64,000 bases of DNA, taken from the NCBI GenBank assembly GCA_950295325.1, contig OX485804.1, forward strand, positions 69,230,033 through 69,294,032, written 5' to 3'. Source of the stretch: Polytrichum commune. Lineage: Eukaryota > Streptophyta > Polytrichopsida > Polytrichales > Polytrichaceae. This document shows positions 9,937 to 20,230 of this stretch, piece after piece. Position 1 is the first letter of the stretch, and every line of letters begins with the position of its first letter. A program made the translations under genes and the position numbers. The notes below the pieces were generated by a model. It searched no databases, was not told the origin of the DNA, and saw only the letters and a list, made by a program, of their open reading frames with translations.

Positions 9937-11850
9937 AATCCTCTAAAACCCACAAACCAATTCCACAACCCGGCCTTGTCAACGTCCAACTCTTCCTAAA
10001 CCTTACAAATCATGAAATCAGACCACAATGCAGAAATTTCCAATAGACTAGGGTTTGGTATTAGCGTTCTGCTGTAAAGGAAGAAGAGAGAAAGACAGTA
10101 TTGAGTAAGTGGCCACACATGTATATTACTCGATCCATATTACATAACATATTATGATACTAATTCCCTGCACTGTTCTAATAAATCAAAGGCACATGAG
10201 GCTCTGAAATTCTCTAAACACCACAAAGAAATTCAAAAGTTAGCCTATCAATATGTGACTCTTGCCGTCTGCTTCTTGGACCCTGAAGTCGCGAGAGCAA
10301 AGTATATGCAGCATTTGTCAAGGGGTGACACATTCCAGAACAAAATTCTCACGAATTAAGTGCACGTGAGGCTCTAAACCCTCTGAAACCTTTATCATTC
10401 AATAAAACAAATCCACAACCCTGCCGTGTCAATGTCTACCTCTTCCTAAATCTTACAATCGAACCACCAAACCACAATGCAGCCATTGCCAAGAGTTCAA
10501 TCGCCTACCTGCTCTCTGCTGCAACGACGAGAGACTAGGGTTTGATATGCTACGATCAAAGAATTCCACACTGTTTATGCTATTCATAGATGTCAAATCT
10601 CATTGGCATTGACGGTATGTCCACGAAATTCAACTCATAGTGTTTGGCAGTAGAGGAAGAAGGGGAGAGAAAGACAGGATTATGATCAAGGAATTCCACA
10701 TTGTATATGCTATTGATAGATGTCAAATCTCATTGGCATTGATGGTATGTCCATGAAATTCAACTCATAGTGTTTTGCAGTGTAGGAAGAAGGGGAGAGA
10801 AATACAGGATTGACTAAGTTTGTATGCAATATTGCTGAGAAATCACTTCCCTACAATATTCTATCAAAACAATAGCACTTGAGGCTCTGAAACTCTCTAA
10901 ACACCACAAAAGAAATCCACAACCCAGCCGTATCAACGTGTATCCCTTGACGTCTGCTTCCAGACCTTAAACTCGCCAGAGCAAACCAAATGCAGCAGTT
11001 CTGAGGGACCGCCGCACATTTTTCCAAAGGATAATCCTCATGAATCAAGTGCACATGAGGCTCTAAAACCCTTTTAAATCCTCTAAAATCTACAAACCGA
11101 TTCTACAACCCTGCCGTGTCAACGTCCGACTCTTTCTAAACCTTACAACTATAATACCACATCACAATGCAGCGATTGCCAAGAGTTTCGCCACCCTATC
11201 TACTAACTGCTGCAACGACGAAGAGACTTGGATTTGATATTAATGTCTTACTGTAGAGGAAATAGGGGGAGAAAGACAAGATTGAGTACGTTACTCCATA
11301 TGTATATTGCTATAAATTTAATTTCCGGCACAATTCTCATAAAACAAATGGCACATAAGGCTCCAAAATCCTCTAAAATCTTCTGAAATCCACAACTCAG
11401 CCCTGTCAACGTGTAACTTTTACCGTCTGCTTCCTAGACCTCAGACTCGCGAGAGCAATATCACAGCTGCATTTCTCATGGGATTTCCAGGTAAAACCCT
11501 CACGAATCAAGTGCACACGAGGCTCTACAATCCTGTACAATCCTCAAAACAAATCCACAACTCTCAACGATTGCTGCTCATCCCATGCAGAAGTCTCACA
11601 AATCAAGTGCACATGAGGCTATAAAATCCTTAAAATTAGAAAAAACAAATCCACCACTCTTCTGTGTCCAGGTGCAGTTCTTACCGTCTGCTTCCTAAGC
11701 CTTGGAATCGTGAAAGCAAGTCAAAATGATGCAATTCTCAAGGGCTTCCGAGTCACCCCTGTGCTCTTCGATAACGAAGGGACTAGGGTTCCTGGATTAG
11801 GGTTACAAGGAGGGAGACGACAGGATTCGTAACTTACTACCATACAGTAA
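9937..11850. repeat. Array built from copies of the HYPK leader/promoter region
   Basis: Two module types recur. Type A (best at 9937-10120, 10361-10560, 11050-11290) carries CACAACCCTGCCGTGTCAACG or a variant, TCTTCCTAAACCTTACAA, CCACAATGCAG, CTAGGGTTTG and GGAAGAAG...GAGAAAGACAG. Type B (10190-10360, 10877-11049, 11347-11511, 11610-11760) carries CACATGAGGCTCT, CCGTCTGCTTC and TCGCGAGAGCAA. They alternate roughly A-B-A-B-A-B, with a short partial unit at 11512-11609. The type A copy next to the gene is the HYPK 5' flank itself. Inside the second A copy, about 125 bp (10558-10680) is itself repeated (10681-10805). Confidence 0.75.
10049..10056 (-). promoter_or_regulatory. Telo-box upstream of HYPK
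   Basis: AAACCCTA on the minus strand, about 140 bases before the HYPK ATG. Telo-boxes are common near the transcription start of plant translation-related genes. A second copy lies at 10536-10543 in the next type A repeat module, while the equivalent site near 11230 is mutated (CTTGGATTTG). Confidence 0.5.
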
Positions 11851-13753
11851 CTAGGTGTAGTAACCAGTACCTAGTAAGCTACTGTATAGAAAATTCATCA
11901 TATGCGCAAATTTCGTAAACTAGTGGCCCAGAAGTCAGAACTTTGGATGTTAAAATCTTCACATTCTTTTGTAAGTTCGGAAATCATCATGATATGAAAA
12001 TTTAACTGAATATTATGGATAATTAGGATTTTCTAAGGAGAGAAAAGATACGGTGTGTGAGTCATGACCCACAATAATAAGCACTGGCTGTATATAATAG
12101 ACATAAACTCGTGGAGTATAAGAATGGTCTTGGGGGCAGTTGTGCCAAACCCTTGACCATATCAATGATATATGCTATTGAGTGTGTCAACTAATCAATC
12201 AATCACGATTTTCTCTTTTCTTCGAAAAGTGATTGGTGCATGTATTGACTCTTTGATTAAAACCCCAGTGAACCTTGGTTCACCAAGCACCCTTCCTTCA
12301 ACTGTGTGACACATGGTGAACACTTATTCCACAGTTACTAAATACCTTCAACAATGTGCAACACCAATTCATTTTAGGACCCAATCCCAGGGACTCGATA
12401 CACCAATGACAGTTCCAAAAACCAACATCCATTTCAAGGGTTGCATAAGCATTTTATACACTGAATTGATGAGGTAAATTAATAAGTCTTCGGCGTGTGA
12501 TGGGACGCATAGTACTTATTGAATCACCGTTTTCCAGTGTGCTGCTGGCAAAAATCTTCAGTCAATACTCCATTGCTAGGCACCAACAATGACAGTACCA
12601 AATACACATACAGATTATCTATAAACACTCACATTGTAAGAGATTAGGCATACATTTGAAATGTGCTCTACAGTGGTAGCACCAGAAAATTGCACAAGTA
12701 GACTGGTCTGCACAAAAAAACTAAACGTGAAGAGCATACTCTCGTGATTAAAAGATGCAGGATGCAAATTCCGTGATTGAGATAGGTGGCAAACAATCCA
12801 AAAAGAGATTGGTGGAGAGTGTGCACAAACATATAAGGATCTCAAGGTGGTCACTCTGTCATTAGAGTGTACTTTGTCGGATACATGATCGAACATCTAC
12901 CTTACTTTTCCAACTCCTTTCTACTTACCTTAGCCTTACATCTGCCAAGGGACCTGAGCAATGAAGCAAAAAAACAATCACCTCATGGCTTCTGGCAATC
13001 TTCAAAAGACATCTACACATACAAAAACAATTTCAAAAACCAAAGCAGGTCTCGTCAAAATTCACCCTCTTGAATTTCTATTGAACCACTTGCTCTTTGA
13101 ATACCTGGACTAAATTTAATGATAGCGACTTCCCCATTGCTGTATTGTCACATGCCCTAGTAAGAAACTGAACAAATGTCTGCTGAGCATCGAAAGACAA
13201 CAATACTGAGCATTATGTGACACAAAAATTTGCAAAATCAAAAGCTCGCAGCTCTCCACATAATTGTGTTAAACCCTTCAACTAGCATATATGAGCAATA
13301 AGTGTCCAATCTTGTTACTTTGAAACCCTCTTCATATGAGAGTGAAGTTCCAAATCCAGCACTACATTTCCATCTTCAAAAATGGCAACAAAACAAAAGT
13401 GGAAAGAAATATTTGGGAAAGTGTTCCTGCAGAGATGAATGTGCAAGCGAGCCAAGATAAAGAGAGTCACATTCCTGTAGCACAGTGTACTCAAACGATG
13501 TCCAGATGTAAATGCTCCTAGTCAACACACACTCTAAGTTGTTCCACATACATGCAGGCAGGATGCTCAGATTCCGGATAGAAGTATAAAAATTGGTGCG
13601 TCTCTATCTGTTAGTGAAAATAATCATGTGGTGGTTAGTAGAAAACTCAATATAATCTCATTGTATACGCACATCTAGAACCTCCCTAAATCTTCTGTCC
13701 ATATATGAGCACAAGTCTGAATAATTTATGGGGGGAGGGAGGGTGACAGCTCA
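11851..13753. other. No gene recognised; 3' flank of LeuRS at its right end
   Basis: AT-rich sequence with no domain-bearing frame. Frames at 12615-12896 (minus), 12867-13073 (plus) and 13336-13521 (plus) are short and unrecognised. The last few hundred bases probably contain the LeuRS 3' UTR; several AATAAA-like stretches occur but none can be picked with confidence. Confidence 0.35.
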
Positions 13754-16700
13754 CTACTCTGAAGAAATTTTCACACCTTGAAGGCCACTGTCCAGATCTG
13801 TCTTCCCAAGATCTCCAAAGGAAACCTCTGAAGCAGACAAAAATGCTGCAACTGGGTTTCCTGGTGTTGGAGGTGATTGATTTAGCTGAGCCTTGTGCGA
13901 GCCTGCCATTTCCAATGCATCTGTGTCTGTGAAGGAGTAGATCTTCACATTGTCCAGTAAAAGCTGACTTGTGATGAAGTCCAGATTCTCCTTCAGAACT
14001 TCCATTTCTCCAAAGGGCAGCTTGAGGTCCAATGCATGCTCACCCACTGCAAGTGTCTCATCCTTCTTGAACTTTATAAAAGGCATACATTGCTTCTGAA
14101 TCTGCTTGAAGTCCGACTGTTGACCTATGGCACTACTCTTAAGAGTAGCTAGAATTTCTGAGTCCGGAGAGAAGCTGTGTGTGCTTGAATGGTATTTACT
14201 TTGCAAAATCTTCATACATTCCTCTTGCCAGCCACCATACCTCTCTGCAACAAAGATCAATGCCACGGAAGGCTTCGAAACTGGTGGGGGAGGTGCACCC
14301 TTTGCACCCTGCTTGACTTTCTTGGGTGCTGACTGTTTCTGTAGTAACTTTCTGAGACTGATAATTACGTCTTGCAAGTACTTGTTAGCCCGTTGCAAGG
14401 TCAAATCCTTTGGACGACTGACCATTGGCCATCCTGCCTTGACTGCAAATCCCTCTTTCTTGAACATGTCAGACCAAACATACTCTGCATAATGTGGACA
14501 GATGGGAGTGATGAGCCTTGTCTGCACATCCATAAACCTCCAAACCAGATCCTTGTGCATTCCCGCTGATCCACATGCCAACCTATACTCATCCCGGGCA
14601 GTTTGAAGATCATAGAAACCAGATTTCAAAGCATCCCTAAACATCATGGAGTTGTAATTCTTTTCAGTCTCTTCAATGGCAATATTTATTTCATTCTCAA
14701 ACACCCGGTCTGGAAAAGAGGCCGCAGGCCCTGTACGGAGTGCCATCTCCACCCCAATCACTTGCTCCATCCATGCTAACTCCTTCGTCAGACGCAATAT
14801 TGCAGAATTGGCTGTCTCAAACACAAAGTTAGCATCATCCATGGCGTCACCGGCATCAGCCAACGCAAACCTTGTAGCATCAGCTGAGAACAGGTCGATG
14901 GATGAGAGGATGGTCAAGAAATTGCCTGTGGATTTCGACATCTTCTCAGAATTCAATAGGAGATGACCATTGCATCGGAAACCCAACGGCCATTTCTCCT
15001 TTGGAAACATTGCTGTGTGGTTGTAGATGCAGAAAGTCAGATGGTTTTGAATCAAATCCTTCCCTGACACACGAAGATCAAAAGGATACCAGTACTCAAA
15101 TTCGCCTCTCATCTTCTGTAGAAGATCAGAGGGTATCCTTGTTTCAGGCATGGGACCTTCTTGGAAGATATAATCCCAGACCTCGTGAGTCATTTCTTCT
15201 GGTTGTATAGGACCCTTGGCCCTCCCATACAAATCGCCGGACTGTAGGAAATGAGCTACTGTGTAATAGGCCATGTAGATTGTAGAATCTGACAGAGATT
15301 CAATCAAAAACTGGGGGTCCCAAGGCACCCGTGTCCCTAGACCGAATGAACGTGAGCAAGCCCACTGGTTAAGCCACCCCAATGTGTGCTCAAACCCATG
15401 TCTGGTCTCATCGTTGTAAAGCTCCATCCCCTTCAGGCACACCTCAGATAGAGCTTTCCATTCTTCTTCACCGTACATCAAGTACCACTGATCTGTGAGA
15501 GCAACAATACACTCATCCCCTGACCTAGACATCACCTTCTTCTCTGGCTCACTGTAAGGGATCGCCAAGTCTTCTTGCTCTAACATCTTTCGGATCAAGG
15601 GTTTGGCATCCGACACCTTGCTTCCCTTGTGTTCTCCAATTATCATGACTCCGTCTGTGAATCCCTTCTGATAAGTCAACCTCTTAGCTTCTGCCAATTT
15701 GTCCTTGTCGTTCTGGCTCTGAATCTTCAAGTCCGTGCACACCTTCTCTGCGGCGACATCTCCAAATCCAGGGATGTTGATGATGGGTATAATTTCAAAT
15801 GGCATAACCCACTCATCCTTCACATTGAATTTCTGACGCAACGCAGGCTTTGACTTGAGATCCTTCATGGCCATAAAATCATCTGGTGAGTCGCTGGGCA
15901 CGCTCGTCACAACTCCTGTACCTTTGTCTGTGAGAATTGTGAGCATGGGTAACACATAAATGGTAGGATATGAAGTGAGAGGACTTTTCAAAGGAAGACC
16001 AATCAGATCATGCCCAGTGAGCTCCACCAAACAAGTGGGCTTCTCCAGGACTCTGGATTTCCTTTGATATGCAAGGTTGAGAGCAGCACGCTTGGTAACA
16101 ATGAACACATCAGTGTCATTAATCTCAAACGCGCCATACTGACCATCAGGCAACACCCATGCATTTGTCTGCCCGTACATTGTCTCAGGCCTCAAAGTGG
16201 CCGCAGCAAGAAACACCCTCTTCCCAGTCAAACGTTCAAGCTTTCCAGTGAACGGAGCCTGGACTTCCATCTTGATAAGGGTGTAATCCTGAGGCTGGGC
16301 ACCCTCACCTGAAGCTCTATCATGATCAGCACATGGCTGGCCATCGAAAGGAGAGTAAATTGCATACCGTGTATCTTTGATCACCTTTCCTTTGTTCTTC
16401 AAACTCTGCAGATGCCATCTCACAAACGAATCATAATAAGGATTCATGTCAGTCGTAACAAACGACCTCCGCCAATCCACTCCACATCCCAAAGCCTTCA
16501 AATGCTCCTTCGCCAAAGGTGGAAAGTACTCCAACCAGTACCCCGAGTCTTGGAACTTGGAAATCTCCTCATCCTCCAACCCTAGAGATTGCATAATCTC
16601 CCATTGGAATTTGGCAGTTCCGGTCTTAGCAGCAGCCTTGGACTTCTTACTCTTAAACTTCTCAGGCTCCGCCCTCTCCACATCCTTCACAGCCGGTGCA

Positions 16701-17110
16701 GCGGCAACAGCACTCAAATCTTTCTCTTCGTCTCGCTCAGGAAACACCGGAGGGTTTCCGAATTGCTCCACCTCTCGAGAGAGCTTATCCGCACATGCCT
16801 TGATTGGCATACCCGTGCAATGGAAGCCAAAAGGGAATAGAACCTCTCTGCCTCTCAATCTGTGGTAGGCGGCTGCAAATTCCACCTTGGACACCGTGAA
16901 TCCATGGCCCAGATGTAGCAAACCGTTCATGTAAGGGTACGGGAAATTGCCGAAGAACTTCTCCCCTTCCTTTGGCCGCTCTGCCTTCGCTTCCACCTCG
17001 AACACCTTCCCTTCCTCCCATTTTTTCTGCACGGATTTCTCAATCTCCAGCAGCTTGTCACGGCGAACGTGGCTCTTGGGGCCGTCCTTGGTTTCCTTGG
17101 TGTCCGCCAT
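13754..17110 (-). CDS. LeuRS: Cytosolic leucyl-tRNA synthetase (intronless)
   Basis: One exon, 1118 codons plus stop. This class Ia synthetase joins leucine to tRNA-Leu using ATP. The start at 17108-17110 (MADTKETK, context GCCATGGCG) matches the usual start of plant cytosolic enzymes just before RRDKLLEIE; an in-frame ATG at 17174-17176 would add 22 residues without family support. Seen in order: NFPYPYMNG with the HIGH-box variant HLGH (66-69), FGFHCTGMPIKA, the CP1 editing domain with GTGVVTSVPSDSPDD (397-411), the WACSRSFGLGT segment, KMSKS at 723-727, the anticodon-binding domain, and a long archaeal/eukaryotic-type C-terminal extension. The length suits cytosolic LeuRS (about 1,090-1,180), and the lack of a targeting peptide agrees with that location. 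Confidence 0.97.
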   Translation of the reverse strand: MADTKETKDGPKSHVRRDKLLEIEKSVQKKWEEGKVFEVEAKAERPKEGEKFFGNFPYPYMNGLLHLGHGFTVSKVEFAAAYHRLRGREVLFPFGFHCTGMPIKACADKLSREVEQFGNPPVFPERDEEKDLSAVAAAPAVKDVERAEPEKFKSKKSKAAAKTGTAKFQWEIMQSLGLEDEEISKFQDSGYWLEYFPPLAKEHLKALGCGVDWRRSFVTTDMNPYYDSFVRWHLQSLKNKGKVIKDTRYAIYSPFDGQPCADHDRASGEGAQPQDYTLIKMEVQAPFTGKLERLTGKRVFLAAATLRPETMYGQTNAWVLPDGQYGAFEINDTDVFIVTKRAALNLAYQRKSRVLEKPTCLVELTGHDLIGLPLKSPLTSYPTIYVLPMLTILTDKGTGVVTSVPSDSPDDFMAMKDLKSKPALRQKFNVKDEWVMPFEIIPIINIPGFGDVAAEKVCTDLKIQSQNDKDKLAEAKRLTYQKGFTDGVMIIGEHKGSKVSDAKPLIRKMLEQEDLAIPYSEPEKKVMSRSGDECIVALTDQWYLMYGEEEWKALSEVCLKGMELYNDETRHGFEHTLGWLNQWACSRSFGLGTRVPWDPQFLIESLSDSTIYMAYYTVAHFLQSGDLYGRAKGPIQPEEMTHEVWDYIFQEGPMPETRIPSDLLQKMRGEFEYWYPFDLRVSGKDLIQNHLTFCIYNHTAMFPKEKWPLGFRCNGHLLLNSEKMSKSTGNFLTILSSIDLFSADATRFALADAGDAMDDANFVFETANSAILRLTKELAWMEQVIGVEMALRTGPAASFPDRVFENEINIAIEETEKNYNSMMFRDALKSGFYDLQTARDEYRLACGSAGMHKDLVWRFMDVQTRLITPICPHYAEYVWSDMFKKEGFAVKAGWPMVSRPKDLTLQRANKYLQDVIISLRKLLQKQSAPKKVKQGAKGAPPPPVSKPSVALIFVAERYGGWQEECMKILQSKYHSSTHSFSPDSEILATLKSSAIGQQSDFKQIQKQCMPFIKFKKDETLAVGEHALDLKLPFGEMEVLKENLDFITSQLLLDNVKIYSFTDTDALEMAGSHKAQLNQSPPTPGNPVAAFLSASEVSFGDLGKTDLDSGLQGVKISSE

Positions 17111-17182
17111 GGCGAATCCAAGCTCTGTGCGGTGGCTATGGTCTCTGAACTCTGCCGAACGCTGCAATATCTGCATATTGAG

Positions 17183-17198
17183 GTTTAGGGTTTAGGGT
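17183..17198 (-). promoter_or_regulatory. Double telo-box upstream of LeuRS
   Basis: On the plus strand AGGTTTAGGGTTTAGGG, giving CCCTAAACCCTAAACC on the coding strand, about 75 bases before the chosen ATG. This is a tandem AAACCCTA pair of the kind found near the transcription start of plant ribosomal and translation-factor genes, and it fits a translation gene. Confidence 0.6.
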
Positions 17199-17447
17199 AC
17201 CCGGTGATGGTACCGGCCGGGTATGAAAGAGTCTGCCAGGGTGTCTGAGGTCCGAGGTGGGTTTCAAGCGGGTATTGTGTGGGTACAGGTTCCGGGGCAG
17301 TTATCGTGCCGTGCTTTGCAAGCGTCAAATGTCCCCAATCTCCGAAAGAGGAAAGAAAATAAAACTTACCAATTCCACTTACGAGTTCTAATTTTAGTTG
17401 CGTAACCGATTGCTCATCTAGGTCGAGGGACGGAATTCTCGTATACC

Positions 17448-17641
17448 GAGTGTACTTCTCATTCATCCAACGTAAAAGCCTTGAAGTAGTATGCAGTCTA
17501 TAGGTTATTATACTAAGTTGATTTTAACAACATAATTAGCTTTAAAGACCCCAAATTATTGTATTCAAGGTCATTTGAGATGAATCGACAACTAATCCAT
17601 AAGGGTTGTGTTTTAATGTTGGATGGATGAGAGGTACGCTC
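17448..17641. mobile_element. MITE of about 195 bp in the LeuRS 5' flank
   Basis: Imperfect terminal inverted repeats: GAGTGTACTTCTCATTCATC at the left and, read from the right end, AGCGTACCTCTCATCCATCC. A second copy lies at about 44299-44481, sharing the ends and the internal TCATTTGAGATGAATC. No target duplication could be fixed. It sits about 340 bases upstream of the LeuRS ATG. Confidence 0.6.
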
Positions 17642-18822
17642 AAATATGATAAATCCCTCTCTCTCATTCAAGTGGAAAGCATTTTTGGCAGCTCCCTTGC
17701 GTTTTTTTTATCCATACAAAGTATAATTTACCCATAATCTATACTTTACAACAATGAGCATACCGGCAATGTAGTGTATGTGTGTGTGTATCTAAATAAA
17801 CCAAACTATTGTAGTTGACATAAAATGTGAATTGGATTAATTATATAGATATATACTTGTACATATTGATAATAAATACATTGATGATATATTATAACTA
17901 TGACATCCAAGGCCACTAGGGGGCAATTGAGATGCAACCTATGCAACAATGAGGAAATAATATAGCAATCATTTAGAATGTAGGTGCATTAAATTTGGTT
18001 CATTGTTTTATATCATAAATTTAACATATGAAGTATCCTCATTGAAGCAAATCCAAACCAAAACTAAACCTAAGAATGATGTTGGACTCAAATCATTGTT
18101 CACAAATCCAATTCAAACTTGTTATTCATCCAACATTTCTTACCATTCATCCATGCAATTGATTTTTAATATATATATATATATGTTTCACCCTTATGCT
18201 TGGTGCTCATATTCTTGCTACTCACTTGACAACCACACCTTGTAAGTAAATGGATGGTGACTTTATCTTGAAGATGTCTCCACATATTTGGGGCATCAAC
18301 TTCAAATGCAAAAGGCCTATTGCCTATTAGTAGTAGCTTATACTTTCACTGCTTCCCCATTTTGACTTGTTTTGTGTCTAGCTTAGATGTATTAAAACAT
18401 GTGATGATTATTGGTGCCAAATTTACCAGATGATAGTAGAGAGGTACCCAAAATTGAATGGAGTGGTTGGCCTTTTGATTTCCAACTCTCAAATCTTCTC
18501 TCTACTTGATAAAAAAAAACTACACTAAATATACCAATTAACGAGGGTGGTACTAATTCAAGTCACACACACAATCTAATAAAATCTCAAAGTTACTAAG
18601 GGCTAAAGTTGCTCCTGAATGACACTAAAATCATAGCTATGGTGAATTCTATGTTCATTTACCATAATTTTTAAGAAAATTAGTGTGTGCTTGTGATTAG
18701 TGTGTGCCACATGTTTTTAATGAATAATACCAAGTGCCCATACATTTAGTGATTAATGCCAAGTGTTTGTACTTAAAGTGAATAACGCCAAGTGCCAATA
18801 TTAACAATGCTTCTTGGTCTTA
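17642..18822. other. AT-rich, no gene recognised
   Basis: Contains a TATATATA microsatellite near 18171-18185 and, at about 18715-18805, three imperfect tandem copies of a unit of about 30 bp containing AATRCCAAGTG. No coding signal was recognised. Confidence 0.4.
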
Positions 18823-19429
18823 GGGCCAATTTACACCATGGACCATGAAATCGGACCATGGAAGATGGCCTTTTTTCATGGCCCAACTCCATGGTCCAAC
18901 TTCCATGGCCCAATTTCTTAAAAAAGCAATTTACAAAGCTGTGGGCCTCTCACTAGGTGTAAACCGAATGTGGACCAAGAAGAATGACCATGCACCCAAA
19001 AGTGAATGCGTTGATTTTTAAATAGATTCGTGAAAAAAGGAATTTTAAAAAAAATGACCATTCCTCATGTCTTCTCTTGTCTTCATCTTCTCTCTCTCTC
19101 CCTCCCCCCCCCCCAAAAAAAAAACAAGTTCATTAAGAATTTATTTTAACAACGTTTTTTTGCCATGGGCCCTTGCCTTTTTCTACTAGAACACCTCTTT
19201 TGCCTCTCCCACTGCAAAACCCGTTGGACCATGTCAATGGATAATGTAGGCCTTAAAATATGCCTTGTGGGGACCTCGAACTCCATTGTCCCAAAATATA
19301 ACACTCTCTGACATTTTTTCCATGGTGTAAACCAAAGTGGTCCCATGATGAGTTCAAAAACCAATCACATATTTTATAGGGCCTTGGGACGACATGGTCC
19401 ACTTCATGGTCCATGGTGTAAACAACCCC
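18823..19429. mobile_element. PIF/Harbinger-type MITE, 607 bp, TTA target duplication
   Basis: The ends are GGGCCAATTTACACCATGGA and, inverted at the right, GGGGTTGTTTACACCATGGA. Both sides are flanked by TTA (18820-18822 and 19430-19432), the typical target duplication of PIF/Harbinger elements. Inside are subterminal repeats of CATGGTCC and a poly-C/poly-A tract near 19103-19124. No transposase is encoded. Confidence 0.85.
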
Positions 19430-19649
19430 TTAGACCCAAGATCTTTTGGACATCTTATGAATAAAATAATGAATGGATTAGTAAATAAGGAGATCACACA
19501 TGACCTTTGCCGCACCAATAAAAGCAGATTAGGGATTCCTAATCTCAATCTTGTGGTGAGTCGCCAATGCAAGTTGCCACGTGGCACATTGTATATTTTA
19601 AAACACGAGACAAGTGCCGACATTGTTACTGGCTTATTAAAATCATCCA

Positions 19650-20230
19650 GTTCACTTGTTTTTAAAAGCCTCCCCCGACATCCAGCCTGGCACGGCCCAC
19701 GCGCACAATTCCCAAGGTGTCCGACGGGTGTGTCACTGGACCAAACCTACACATCCGACATGGACCCCCGTACTTCCTTGCTGGCCCGGGACGTGGACAA
19801 AGCTCTCGTCTGAGATGGCGCCCTTTGATTGGTCAAAGCCGGCTCCTACTGACGTGCGATCCGATCTGGTCGTTTCGTCAGCGTTGCAGCTCGCTCGCAC
19901 GAGCGAGCTTCTATCTAACTTATGGCGACGATGTCTCTTGCGGTGCTCCTTCTCATCATTCGTAAGCTCGGCCGGGAACGATCGATCGACCGACGGTCCT
20001 TTCGTTTCGTTTCGTTTTCATTTGTCGACGGAAGCCTTTCGTTTCGTTTCGGTTCAGTTGTCCCGGAGTTTCTGTATTCCGTTGCGCTTTTCTCGATCCC
20101 TTGGCTGTCCAATTGGTGCCAGAAACGAAGTTTGTTCTCGATCATCGGTAAGCTCAAGCTAACGGTGGCACGGGGTGAAATTCGGTTCGAAGGTCTCTCG
20201 TCGTGACGAAGCTTTGGAGTACAAGGACTG
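19650..20230 (+). promoter_or_regulatory. CpG-rich promoter/leader region of the MINDY-3 gene
   Basis: Composition changes sharply to GC- and CpG-rich. It has a CCAAT-type TTGATTGGTC near 19826, repeated TTTCGTTTCG blocks near 19998-20055, and the perfect inverted repeat AGCTCGCTCG-CA-CGAGCGAGCT at 19888-19909. GT donor-like sites (TTCGTAAGCTCGG near 19959, ATCGGTAAGCTC near 20144, TTTAGGTAATAG near 20260) suggest a leader of over 1 kb with one or more 5' UTR introns before the ATG at 21306. The transcription start is not determined. Confidence 0.45.

Noticed and set aside
9603-10046. 147-codon frame antisense to HYPK
   Set aside because: Ser-rich antisense shadow of the HYPK coding region.
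14127-14492. Plus-strand frames across the LeuRS gene (also at 16446-16868 and others)
   Set aside because: They are antisense to a highly conserved coding region and have no family match.
19656-20162. 168-codon frame in the MINDY-3 promoter region
   Set aside because: Ser/Arg/Phe-rich translation of CpG-rich TTTCG repeats; no conserved domain.
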